From contig VXAA01000170.1 of NCBI GenBank assembly GCA_013399115.1, forward strand, positions 197,211 through 261,210: a DNA stretch of 64,000 nt, read 5' to 3'. Source of the DNA: Anseranas semipalmata. Taxonomy: Eukaryota > Chordata > Aves > Anseriformes > Anseranatidae. The position numbers were made by a program, and so were the translations under genes. The notes under the pieces are model-generated. The model was not told where the DNA came from. It saw only the letters and a list, made by a program, of their open reading frames with translations, and searched no databases. How positions within the stretch are numbered: position 1 is the first letter of the stretch; the number at the start of each line of letters is the position of its first letter. Shown here piece by piece: positions 60,301 to 64,000 of this stretch.

Positions 60301-63085
60301 ATTTATACTAGATTTAGTCATCAGGAGTGAATATTGTGACTCTTATACAGGCAAGGTTTATATTTATTCTTTTTAAAATTATAATTGTTATACTTTTTGA
60401 AAAGTTATGAGTTACATTTGTTTTCCGTAAAATATAAATTGTGATTAGTTCAGTATTGACTAGTAATGCAGTTAATCAAGCTAATCATGTTTTTTGCACT
60501 AAGATTGTGTTCTTCAGTGGAAAATTTATATCTGGAGTTAGAGAAATAGTTTGATAAAAATGTATTTAGGGAAGGTTTTTTTTTTCATTTTTTGTGCACA
60601 AACTGATTTTTTTGTGCTATATTATTTGTGACATATTCTTTTTTATTCTCAGTGAAATCTGAATATTTGAAATTCTTGGTCTATTAGTCATTTGTAGTTG
60701 GTGTGATGATTCATACAGTACCAGCTGGTTGCAAATTCAGGCATTACAGTGTGAATCCGTCAGTTTACATTCCCTCGCCTCCAAGTATTAGCATGTATTT
60801 CTTTGGTCGTGTTTTTGACAGTACTTTTCCCCAAAAAGCAATGGCCTAATTGTTTCCATGTAGGATGAACAGTATGAGTGCACTTTAGCATTTGAATGGA
60901 AGTGAGAGGAAAATGGTTTGCATTGTTTGGACATTTCTTTTTGCATTTTCCAAGGAAATTTGGGTTTAGCTACTACTGAAGAGGAAGATAGCAATGAAAA
61001 TATACAGCGTACTATTTTGCTTTTAATTTAGTATTGTTTTCAGTGGGTGGAGTACATCTGCAGCTGTCTCAGGTCCAGGAATTTTTAAAATCACTTCGAC
61101 CACTTTAAACTTTTGGTTGCCTTTGGGTGAGAGTGTCAATGAATCATTGACAGTCTTATACCCAAAGCATATATGAAAAAAATGTACTCTGGATTGATCA
61201 GAGTCCCAGAAGATGGGGATTTTAACAGTATTATGTATCTTTCAATGGTATATACATGGGGAAAAAAAAAAAAAAGCTCTAAAGAACTTTTGCATTTTTC
61301 CCCCCTCCTTAAAGCGGAGCGCACTTGTCAGTCTGGTTTTACAAAATGTCAAAGCACAAACATTTGCATTCCTCGAACGTATTTATGTGATGGTGATAAC
61401 GACTGTGGAGATATGAGTGATGAGAGCCCTACTCATTGTGGTAAGTTAATAGGGTCAGTTAGTTGCTAGTACTTCAGTAATTTATTCCACTGCTCCTTAC
61501 CTTTTTCATAACTAACTGTTCTCAAAATCTACTCTTTTGTAGTACTGAAGAGTTATAAGGTGTATGCATTGTCTTATTCACTCTTTTTCGTCTAACTTGT
61601 GCTTTTATCTAATAATGGTGCAAAAAGTCTAATAATTTTTTTTTATGTAGCAGTTGAGGGATCATTTCTTTTGCTCTGTATACTTTCTGTTTCTACAAGG
61701 TAATTGGCACTTAGGTATTCTAGTTAAATTGGCTTTTTTCCGGAACTTTATTATTAGGATATTTTCCTTCTAATCAAATGAAATTATATACAGACTGAAA
61801 TGCAATTTCTTTTAGCTCTTTCATGCAGTTGTGTGTGCCTTAACTTAGGATTCATAGTTCATTTCAGATTCCAGCTCTTATACAAAAGTGTGTACTTTTT
61901 AATCATCTTTAATTACAAAACAGCATATCTTTTCTAGATGTTAGTATTAGGTAGTAGTTAGGTAGTACTTTTCCTATTTAATAATGGGTGTTTTCATACA
62001 ATGATTTATTTTTAATATTGCCTGAGTGGATTATTTTTGTTTTGACTAGTTTTCCTAAAGTTGCATGCCTTGAATTACCTATGCCACAATTTTTCTAAAA
62101 TATGAGTTCAATTTTTCTGCTCAGAGCTTGGCCACTTTTATGCATGGACCTCTACGTGTCAAAAAGTATGTGGCTAAATATACAGACCTAGTGAATCTTG
62201 TGCTGCTCATGAAAGGTGTGCTTTCTCCCTTCTACTGTTTATGTCTCATCACTACTGAATTACTTAAATTGAGAAGTGATGAAGGGCAAGAAAGAACAAG
62301 AGATAGGGAGGATGGGAAATGAAAGAAGCCCTAAGACATTAATGAGCAATGTGTTAATTGCCTTTGATTTCCATCTCTAAGGCACATATAAGACCAAGTT
62401 AAAAGGCCAGACTAGATCCTTTTTGGTATCTTGGAACCATCAGAGGGATACAGGAAAGTATCAGTAACTACTGAAGAAATTAGCAAACCTTACTGCATGG
62501 AGTCTCCTACCACTTGGTTTGGGCACTGGAGAAGTTAGTACGTTGGACTGTGTTCATTTTCTTGTGCGCAAATCTCAAGTATAGATGTAGAACATATTTA
62601 AGATTGCTGCATGCAATCCTATTTGCAGAGCAAATTATATCTTATTATAATATATTATAAAATATACATATAATTATATATATTATAAAAAATATATAAT
62701 ATATTATAATATATTATAAAATGTATTTGCTGATACAGGTACCTAAGGAGAGAATTAAGCCCATTTGTTGCATACAAACATCAAGCTAGTTTGTACAAAG
62801 AACTCTTTGCAGATAGGCTACAAAACCCATCTTTCCTAGCATAATTTTTTCTCTTTCTTTTTTGGGGTCTGTAATGTTTTTGCATAACATGGATTCAAAA
62901 GAAACTTAAAACAAGTTGGAAAGGTAACAGAAAGAAAGAAGTCATATGTAGGTTTTTTCTTCCAGTCTCACTGACTTGCACAAATAGTGAGTTTCGTTGT
63001 ACATCGGGACGCTGTATTCCTGCTCATTGGTACTGTGATCAAGGAATAGACTGTGCTGATGGCTCTGATGAACCTGCCTCTTGTG
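5736..63085 (+). CDS. LRP2: LRP2 (megalin), partial multi-exon gene, exons 5-46 by human count
   Basis: This is the middle of megalin, a type I membrane endocytic receptor that takes up vitamin-carrier complexes, lipoproteins, hormones and many filtered proteins at the apical surface of absorptive epithelia. In bird oocytes, LDL-receptor relatives take up yolk proteins. Forty-two exons give 2,754 codons, against about 4,650 residues in the human protein. Modules in order are LA4-7, EGF x2, propeller 1, EGF, propeller 2, EGF, LA8-15, EGF x2, propeller 3, EGF, propeller 4, EGF, propeller 5, EGF, propeller 6, EGF and LA16-20. This order and the linker lengths fit LRP2; LRP1 and LRP1B differ in cluster sizes. 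All phases match, introns are GT-AG and there is no premature stop, so the gene looks functional. The start, membrane segment and NPxY tail lie outside. Exon numbers assume that exons 1-4 match the human layout. Confidence 0.97.
5969..6082 (+). CDS. LRP2: LRP2 exon 6: LA repeat 5
   Basis: 114 nt, phase 1 to 1. The repeat runs [10 protein letters not shown] to [16 protein letters not shown], with all six cysteines and an intact DxSDE calcium motif. The acceptor is TCTCTTTCAG and the donor GTATGAG. A 1.2-kb intron follows; it holds an unidentified minus-strand open stretch and a 21-A run, listed separately. Confidence 0.95.
6662..7109 (-). other. unidentified minus-strand open frame beside an A21 tract, in intron 6
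   Basis: A 128-codon open frame runs on the minus strand at 6662-7048. On the plus strand, a run of 21 A follows at 7089-7109. The base composition is more protein-like than the surrounding intron, but I recognise no family in the translation. An A-tail at this end would fit a plus-strand retroposed sequence rather than a minus-strand gene. It may be a decayed transposable element or chance. Confidence 0.2.
7312..7428 (+). CDS. LRP2: LRP2 exon 7: LA repeat 6
   Basis: 117 nt, phase 1 to 1. The repeat runs [11 protein letters not shown] to [16 protein letters not shown]. The usual Ser of the SDE motif is Glu here (NEDE); human has DNGDED at this place, so weakening of the motif is shared. A 1.1-kb AT-rich intron without other features follows. 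Confidence 0.95.
8546..8689 (+). CDS. LRP2: LRP2 exon 8: LA repeat 7 (end of cluster I)
   Basis: 144 nt, phase 1 to 1. It begins [12 protein letters not shown] and ends [11 protein letters not shown]. The calcium motif is GEDE rather than GSDE, and NIT is a glycosylation sequon; human has the same pattern (REDENNTS). A 1.4-kb intron follows, with a purine-rich stretch at about 9499-9576. Confidence 0.95.
10106..10225 (+). CDS. LRP2: LRP2 exon 9: EGF-like module
   Basis: 120 nt, phase 1 to 1. It encodes [13 protein letters not shown] through NDSRTC, a six-cysteine EGF-like module directly after LA cluster I. NDS is a glycosylation sequon conserved with human. The 2.96-kb intron that follows holds the solo LTR. 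Confidence 0.95.
12149..12153. repeat. target-site duplication, left copy
   Basis: GCTTG immediately before the LTR, identical to the five bases immediately after it. Confidence 0.8.
12154..12751. mobile_element. solo LTR of an avian endogenous retrovirus (ERVL-like)
   Basis: 598 nt starting TGTGGCGG and ending CAGTACA, flanked on both sides by the 5-bp direct repeat GCTTG (12149-12153 and 12752-12756). The TG...CA ends, size and 5-bp duplication are those of an ERVL-type LTR. Internal stretches such as GATGTTCAGCCACATC resemble LTRs I know from bird genomes. There is no internal region or viral coding sequence, so this is the remnant of LTR-LTR recombination. It is GC-richer than its surroundings. 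The family name is from memory, not from a search. Confidence 0.85.
12752..12756. repeat. target-site duplication, right copy
   Basis: GCTTG immediately after the terminal CA of the LTR, pairing with 12149-12153. Confidence 0.8.
13186..13314 (+). CDS. LRP2: LRP2 exon 10: EGF-like module, calcium-binding type
   Basis: 129 nt, phase 1 to 1. It encodes [15 protein letters not shown] to HRYCRANTS. The DFDDC opening matches the human EFDDC. The module docks onto propeller 1. A 1.6-kb intron follows; about 13400-14060 is richer in G and C and unidentified. Confidence 0.95.
14896..15065 (+). CDS. LRP2: LRP2 exon 11: start of propeller 1
   Basis: 170 nt, phase 1 to 0. It opens [12 protein letters not shown] and ends with the FWTD blade motif and TVQDK, as in human. 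A 2.2-kb intron follows without other recognisable content. Confidence 0.95.
17309..17532 (+). CDS. LRP2: LRP2 exon 12: propeller 1 blades
   Basis: 224 nt, phase 0 to 2. It contains [16 protein letters not shown] and the NPRGIALDP loop typical of YWTD blades, plus the sequon NVS. The splice completes a Gly codon with exon 13. Confidence 0.95.
18299..18336 (+). repeat. (TC)n microsatellite forming the exon 13 polypyrimidine tract
   Basis: Fourteen perfect TC units (18299-18326) followed by an imperfect pyrimidine run, directly upstream of the TATAG acceptor at 18341. Confidence 0.9.
18342..18548 (+). CDS. LRP2: LRP2 exon 13: propeller 1 blades
   Basis: 207 nt, phase 2 to 2. It contains [21 protein letters not shown] and [12 protein letters not shown], matching human megalin closely. 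The 1.7-kb intron that follows is T-rich in its second half. Confidence 0.95.
20215..20417 (+). CDS. LRP2: LRP2 exon 14: end of propeller 1
   Basis: 203 nt, phase 2 to 1. It contains [18 protein letters not shown] and RPYGVTVYH and ends RQPY, the linker to the next EGF. A 640-nt intron follows. Confidence 0.95.
21058..21198 (+). CDS. LRP2: LRP2 exon 15: EGF-like module after propeller 1
   Basis: 141 nt, phase 1 to 1. It encodes [18 protein letters not shown] to DGQHC, the NGGC-type EGF that closes a propeller in this receptor family. A 935-nt intron follows. Confidence 0.95.
22134..22337 (+). CDS. LRP2: LRP2 exon 16: start of propeller 2
   Basis: 204 nt, phase 1 to 1. It contains [16 protein letters not shown] and [11 protein letters not shown]. 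The codon at 22262-22264 gives Cys in GIDFCAQD where human, as I recall it, has Asp. A 911-nt intron follows with a short CA run near 23094-23104. Confidence 0.95.
23249..23441 (+). CDS. LRP2: LRP2 exon 17: propeller 2 blade
   Basis: 193 nt, phase 1 to 2. It contains [14 protein letters not shown] and the NPRSIVVHP loop. A 492-nt intron follows. Confidence 0.95.
23934..24059 (+). CDS. LRP2: LRP2 exon 18: propeller 2 blade
   Basis: 126 nt, phase 2 to 2. It contains [17 protein letters not shown] and [11 protein letters not shown] 231-nt intron follows. Confidence 0.95.
24291..24421 (+). CDS. LRP2: LRP2 exon 19: propeller 2 blade
   Basis: 131 nt, phase 2 to 1. It contains [18 protein letters not shown] and [10 protein letters not shown], nearly identical to human. 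A 726-nt intron follows. Confidence 0.95.
25148..25285 (+). CDS. LRP2: LRP2 exon 20: end of propeller 2
   Basis: 138 nt, phase 1 to 1. It contains [19 protein letters not shown] and ends AYDAHSQI before the EGF. The 948-nt intron that follows carries an imperfect tandem duplication at 26011-26087. Confidence 0.95.
26011..26087. repeat. imperfect tandem duplication with CTA triplets, intron 20
   Basis: Two units of about 37 and 40 nt (26011-26047 and 26048-26087) share a TGAC/TGACA start, a run of ACT/CTA triplets and the segment AGTGAACTTGA. Confidence 0.7.
26234..26515 (+). CDS. LRP2: LRP2 exon 21: EGF-like module plus LA repeat 8
   Basis: 282 nt, phase 1 to 1. Two modules share one exon. 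The EGF ([19 protein letters not shown]) closes propeller 2, and LA8 (QCGSYSFSC to [12 protein letters not shown]) opens ligand-binding cluster II. A 1.1-kb AT-rich intron follows. Confidence 0.95.
27619..27858 (+). CDS. LRP2: LRP2 exon 22: LA repeats 9 and 10
   Basis: 240 nt, phase 1 to 1. LA9 runs [10 protein letters not shown] to DGSDELHC, and LA10 runs SCPVTLFTC to [10 protein letters not shown]. All twelve cysteines and both SDE motifs are intact. A 653-nt intron follows. Confidence 0.95.
28512..28631 (+). CDS. LRP2: LRP2 exon 23: LA repeat 11
   Basis: 120 nt, phase 1 to 1. LA11 runs TCEPRQFQC to [11 protein letters not shown] chose the upstream acceptor (AATAG ending 28511) because it follows the pyrimidine-rich stretch and gives the same inter-repeat spacing as human (C-x5-C). 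A second acceptor 9 nt downstream (CACAG ending 28520) also keeps the frame. The SDE motif reads ADE here. A 383-nt intron follows. Confidence 0.9.
29015..29131 (+). CDS. LRP2: LRP2 exon 24: LA repeat 12
   Basis: 117 nt, phase 1 to 1. LA12 runs NCSATEFKC to [10 protein letters not shown], preceded by an 18-T run and TTAG acceptor. NCS is a glycosylation sequon. A 687-nt intron follows. Confidence 0.95.
29819..30196 (+). CDS. LRP2: LRP2 exon 25: LA repeats 13, 14 and 15 (end of cluster II)
   Basis: 378 nt, phase 1 to 1. Three LA repeats share one exon: MCHQNEFQC to [18 protein letters not shown] to DMSDERDC, and [10 protein letters not shown] to NGADESPLC. The last has ADE in place of SDE (human TDE). 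NLS in LA15 is a sequon. The 905-nt intron that follows contains the candidate 15-nt microexon. Confidence 0.95.
30664..30722 (+). promoter_or_regulatory. strong pyrimidine tract and acceptor before the candidate microexon
   Basis: A nearly unbroken C/T stretch (30664-30700) leads to TTCTCAG at 30716-30722 with no AG between. TTTAAT at about 30701-30706 could serve as a branch region. Confidence 0.5.
30723..30737 (+). CDS. LRP2: LRP2 candidate 15-nt microexon in intron 25
   Basis: 15 nt between an AG with a long pyrimidine tract and the donor GTATGA. Both edges fit phase 1, so inclusion adds five residues (reading C-NEPQP-DQESC) between LA15 and the next EGF, while skipping gives C-NQESC. 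The skipped form has the same length as the human linker (C-NGNS-C). The linker lies outside any fold, so either form should be tolerated. I cannot tell whether the microexon is used. Confidence 0.45.
31102..31350 (+). CDS. LRP2: LRP2 exon 26: two EGF-like modules
   Basis: 249 nt, phase 1 to 1. The first module runs [13 protein letters not shown] to SKTC. The second, calcium-binding type ([11 protein letters not shown]), ends NGKTC. They link cluster II to propeller 3. A 1.1-kb intron follows. Confidence 0.95.
32481..32692 (+). CDS. LRP2: LRP2 exon 27: start of propeller 3
   Basis: 212 nt, phase 1 to 0. It contains [15 protein letters not shown], the blade motif FWSD, and sequons NIT and NGT. 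A 458-nt intron follows, with a TC-rich run (33099-33130) ahead of the next acceptor. Confidence 0.95.
33151..33335 (+). CDS. LRP2: LRP2 exon 28: propeller 3 blade
   Basis: 185 nt, phase 0 to 2. It contains [21 protein letters not shown] and [13 protein letters not shown] is a sequon. A 917-nt intron follows. Confidence 0.95.
34253..34481 (+). CDS. LRP2: LRP2 exon 29: propeller 3 blades
   Basis: 229 nt, phase 2 to 0. It contains [29 protein letters not shown] and FCDYNG. The Cys of FCDYNG is shared with human. The Cys in GLCIDYP (34371-34373) is Thr in human as I recall it. A 1.1-kb intron follows. Confidence 0.95.
35552..35729 (+). CDS. LRP2: LRP2 exon 30: end of propeller 3
   Basis: 178 nt, phase 0 to 1. 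It contains [16 protein letters not shown] and [12 protein letters not shown] (sequon NQT), and ends VHPVKQPH before the EGF. The 2.0-kb intron that follows shows nothing beyond a 13-A run near 36255. Confidence 0.95.
37753..37881 (+). CDS. LRP2: LRP2 exon 31: EGF-like module after propeller 3
   Basis: 129 nt, phase 1 to 1. It encodes [16 protein letters not shown] to DNRNCMR, a six-cysteine module like the human one (NPCAFSRCSHLC). The acceptor follows a T-run and TTTTCAG. Confidence 0.95.
37882..41811 (+). other. intron 31 (3.9 kb), the longest complete intron in the window
   Basis: AT-rich. It contains a run of 10 C (39506-39515) followed by a (TTTA)n run (39520-39547), and a 147-codon open frame at 38687-39130 that looks like chance. 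The segment at about 38310-38420 has the look of a worn interspersed repeat, but I cannot name it. Confidence 0.7.
39506..39547. repeat. C10 run and (TTTA)n simple repeat
   Basis: Ten C at 39506-39515, then after GCCC a run of about seven TTTA units, 39520-39547. Confidence 0.9.
41812..41978 (+). CDS. LRP2: LRP2 exon 32: start of propeller 4
   Basis: 167 nt, phase 1 to 0. It contains [33 protein letters not shown] and IYWVENP, nearly as in human. Confidence 0.95.
41979..45459 (+). other. intron 32 (3.5 kb)
   Basis: AT-rich. A 15-bp unit AATGAAATTACATGC occurs twice (42359-42373 and 42380-42394), an (AAAT)n run lies near 42682-42701, and 22 T occur at 43951-43972. The stretch 43300-44650 is richer in G and C but unidentified. 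Confidence 0.7.
45460..45603 (+). CDS. LRP2: LRP2 exon 33: propeller 4 blade
   Basis: 144 nt, phase 0 to 0. It contains [18 protein letters not shown] and [15 protein letters not shown], where YYSN replaces YWTD (human YSTN). NRT is a sequon. A 938-nt intron follows. Confidence 0.95.
46542..46651 (+). CDS. LRP2: LRP2 exon 34: propeller 4 blade
   Basis: 110 nt, phase 0 to 2. It encodes [19 protein letters not shown] and GLTVDPARG. The acceptor TTTGCGTAG is weak in pyrimidines, but the frame and the match to human are exact. A 1.1-kb intron follows. Confidence 0.93.
47760..47937 (+). CDS. LRP2: LRP2 exon 35: propeller 4 blades
   Basis: 178 nt, phase 2 to 0. It contains [18 protein letters not shown] and [12 protein letters not shown] 330-nt intron follows. 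Confidence 0.95.
48268..48481 (+). CDS. LRP2: LRP2 exon 36: end of propeller 4
   Basis: 214 nt, phase 0 to 1. It contains [16 protein letters not shown] and [16 protein letters not shown] Cys appears in RLKCLRVYY (codon 48457-48459) where I recall Gly in human. A 462-nt intron follows. Confidence 0.95.
48944..49183 (+). CDS. LRP2: LRP2 exon 37: EGF-like module and start of propeller 5
   Basis: 240 nt, phase 1 to 1. The EGF ([14 protein letters not shown] to DNRTC) is followed by [14 protein letters not shown] and [10 protein letters not shown] of the next propeller, all close to human. A 126-nt intron follows. Confidence 0.95.
49310..49498 (+). CDS. LRP2: LRP2 exon 38: propeller 5 blade
   Basis: 189 nt, phase 1 to 1. 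It contains [13 protein letters not shown], with YWCD in the YWTD place as in human, and [13 protein letters not shown] 1.2-kb intron follows, with a run of 13 G at 50197-50209. Confidence 0.95.
50197..50213 (+). repeat. G13 run in intron 38
   Basis: Thirteen consecutive G, then T and GGG, on the plus strand. Confidence 0.9.
50670..51590 (+). CDS. LRP2: LRP2 exon 39: large exon, end of propeller 5, EGF, start of propeller 6
   Basis: 921 nt, phase 1 to 1, about six times the usual exon size here. In order it encodes propeller 5 blades ([32 protein letters not shown]), an EGF ([15 protein letters not shown] to GRRC), and the first blades of propeller 6 ([26 protein letters not shown]). Elsewhere in the gene such a stretch is split over five or six exons. 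My recollection is that human exon 39 is also unusually large, so intron loss here would be old. Confidence 0.96.
52771..52936 (+). CDS. LRP2: LRP2 exon 40: propeller 6 blade
   Basis: 166 nt, phase 1 to 2. It contains [21 protein letters not shown] and [13 protein letters not shown]. The Cys of LDPC is shared with human. The 1.2-kb intron before it and the 0.8-kb intron after show no identifiable feature. Confidence 0.95.
53733..53891 (+). CDS. LRP2: LRP2 exon 41: propeller 6 blade
   Basis: 159 nt, phase 2 to 2. It contains [20 protein letters not shown] and LYWADANL, with WPNGLTLDY between them. Confidence 0.95.
53892..57384 (+). other. intron 41 (3.5 kb)
   Basis: Mixed composition, GC-richer at about 54400-55300 and 55700-56750. 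Open frames up to 128 codons occur, but none has splice sites in phase or recognisable protein sequence. AT-rich from 56820. Confidence 0.7.
57385..57674 (+). CDS. LRP2: LRP2 exon 42: end of propeller 6 and start of EGF
   Basis: 290 nt, phase 2 to 1. It contains [36 protein letters not shown], then [16 protein letters not shown], the first part of an EGF finished by exon 43. The Cys at 57401-57403 is Ser in human as I recall it. Confidence 0.95.
57781..57857 (+). mobile_element. CR1 LINE 3'-end fragment
   Basis: The stretch GGCAGGGGGCTTGGAATTAG, followed by AAGGTCCCTTTCAATCC and the tandem octamer ATTCTAAG/ATTCTAA, is the characteristic 3' end of bird and reptile CR1 elements. It lies in sense with LRP2 in intron 42. 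It is diverged and lacks the reverse-transcriptase region. The upstream limit is uncertain. Confidence 0.85.
59078..59281 (+). CDS. LRP2: LRP2 exon 43: end of EGF and LA repeat 16 (opens cluster III)
   Basis: 204 nt, phase 1 to 1. It completes the EGF ([14 protein letters not shown]), then encodes LA16: RCDAGFFTC to [13 protein letters not shown]. The 1.4-kb intron before it carries the CR1 fragment. The 430-nt intron after it holds a 30-nt cryptic exon candidate. Confidence 0.95.
59557..59586 (+). other. possible 30-nt cryptic exon in intron 43
   Basis: 30 nt between TTTTCATGCAG and GTAAAA, open in phase 1 at both ends. It would add ten mostly hydrophobic residues ([10 protein letters not shown]) between LA16 and LA17. 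Nothing in the human protein corresponds, so it may be a chance pair of splice-like sites. Confidence 0.15.
59712..59954 (+). CDS. LRP2: LRP2 exon 44: LA repeats 17 and 18
   Basis: 243 nt, phase 1 to 1. LA17 runs TCQPTAFTC to [12 protein letters not shown]18 runs [10 protein letters not shown] to NGTSDERNC, with an extra residue pair before SDE that also makes an NGT sequon (human NNTSDE). A 1.4-kb intron follows. Confidence 0.95.
61315..61440 (+). CDS. LRP2: LRP2 exon 45: LA repeat 19
   Basis: 126 nt, phase 1 to 1. It encodes [10 protein letters not shown] to [12 protein letters not shown], nearly as in human. The acceptor is the less usual TTAAAG after a C/T run. A 1.5-kb intron follows, with an AT palindrome cluster at 62636-62722. 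Confidence 0.95.
62636..62722. repeat. AT-only palindromic repeat cluster in intron 45
   Basis: A 20-bp unit containing the perfect palindrome TTATAATATATTATAA occurs twice, at 62644-62663 and 62703-62722, separated by further AT repeats. Confidence 0.85.
62966..63085 (+). CDS. LRP2: LRP2 exon 46: LA repeat 20
   Basis: 120 nt, phase 1 to 1. It encodes [17 protein letters not shown] to [11 protein letters not shown], matching human LA20 (CASGRCIPQHWYCDQ). It is the last exon in the window. Cluster III continues beyond 64000. Confidence 0.95.
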
Positions 63086-64000
63086 GTAAGTGTAAACTCA
63101 GAAGATATATTTTGAAAGACAAAATGGGTTATGGAAAAACTATAGTTACTCTTGTAGGCAGCAGCTTGAATCCAGTCTAGGTGGAAAATATCTTCTGAGG
63201 CTCATTCACTGACTCTAAATAATCTGAGTCACTGAGTAATCTGAGTCAGCAATTTTACTTAAAGCTGTGTGTGGAATATGAAGGCTTTTAATTGCCACAA
63301 CTGATTACTCAAAGACTGTGATGGTGGTGAATCAAGTGATGAGCGTCGGCAAATATTTTGGTATTGTTTTGAATGTAAGACCAGATGTCATGCTGTACAG
63401 GAAGTGTGTGTGCAGTATTGCATTTGGGGAAAAAGGGAGTGTGGGATATAGAGGAACATTTTTGACTAGTATGCAGAACAGTGTCATAGAATTGCAATAG
63501 GCACATCCTGTACGCACCATAGAAACTGATGGTAATAAGCAGGGGGAGGTGGAAAGAAGGTGAAAAAAAAGTAGAGTAATCTCTAGGGAGGAAGAGGAGG
63601 GGCTAACTGAAGTGTCTGAGAACTGATATTACATCATAGTCATTATCCTCACTGTAAAAGTTGGTATAACACTAGGCTGCACAGATTCTTCTATGATTTA
63701 AGCAGGGCTGATAGCTCACTTTGCACTTTCCTGGAGTTGCACCTTTAGCTTAAGAAAATGTCTTGCGTCTTATGCCAACTTTAGATCCTTATTACATACA
63801 TAATAGAAGAAAACAGGGTCATCTGCTGACTGCTGTATTCATGTTGGATTTAATGTTGTCTTCATATTTCGATCTTCTGGTCTCAGGTTTCTTAAGAAGG
63901 GTTCTTTTGAAGTATAACAAGATTAGCAGACTGATATCCAAACGGTACAGTATTTGTAGAGATTCCCAATATAACTGACCAAAAGGAGACTCTGGGCTAC
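63086..64000 (+). other. start of the intron after exon 46
   Basis: 915 nt with no further exon. LA21 of human (TCLADEFKC) has no counterpart here. Several 60-70 codon open frames overlap at 63309-63520 without protein character. Confidence 0.75.

Noticed and set aside
63314..63349. LA-like string reading DCDGGESSDERR after exon 46
   Set aside because: It resembles the calcium cage of an LA repeat, but the same frame has a stop just upstream, the other cysteines and an acceptor are missing, and it does not match human LA21. Probably coincidence.
1..64000. tRNA, rRNA, CRISPR or a second gene
   Set aside because: No cloverleaf-like tRNA sequence, rRNA segment or regularly spaced repeat was recognised, and every credible coding exon belongs to LRP2.

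Overview
The window is the middle of one large vertebrate gene on the plus strand: LRP2 (megalin), the giant endocytic receptor of the LDL-receptor family. I identified it by reading exon translations against the human megalin protein as I remember it. Their modules agree in order, and many segments agree nearly residue for residue. I assign 42 coding exons (5736-63085), totalling 8,262 coding bases or 2,754 codons. Every splice phase agrees across every intron, there is no in-frame stop, and all bounded introns are GT-AG. Counting from the human layout, these are exons 5 to 46. The signal peptide and first three LA repeats lie upstream of the window. The rest of cluster III, cluster IV, the last propellers, the membrane segment and the cytoplasmic tail lie downstream.

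The organism is most likely a bird. Introns are short and AT-rich. Intron 42 holds a CR1 LINE 3' end of the sauropsid/avian type, and intron 9 holds a solo LTR resembling an avian ERVL-type family, with TG...CA ends and a 5-bp target duplication. I cannot name the species.

Layout: 1-5735, intron upstream of exon 5; 5736-8689, LA4-LA7 (end of ligand-binding cluster I); 10106-13314, two EGF modules; 14896-20417, beta-propeller 1; 21058-21198, EGF; 22134-25285, propeller 2; 26234-30196, EGF plus LA8-LA15 (cluster II); 30723-30737, a candidate 15-nt microexon; 31102-31350, EGF pair; 32481-35729, propeller 3; 37753-37881, EGF; 41812-48481, propeller 4; 48944-51590, EGF, propeller 5 and EGF, including one 921-nt exon; 51300-57600, propeller 6; 57385-63085, EGF then LA16-LA20 (start of cluster III). 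LA clusters bind ligands through calcium-caged acidic residues, and the YWTD propellers with flanking EGFs drive acid-dependent release in endosomes.

No second protein-coding gene, tRNA, rRNA or CRISPR array is supported. The observations most worth checking are the candidate in-frame 15-nt microexon in intron 25, two acceptors 9 nt apart at exon 23, a 30-nt cryptic exon candidate in intron 43, the solo LTR, and several extra cysteines in the propellers.
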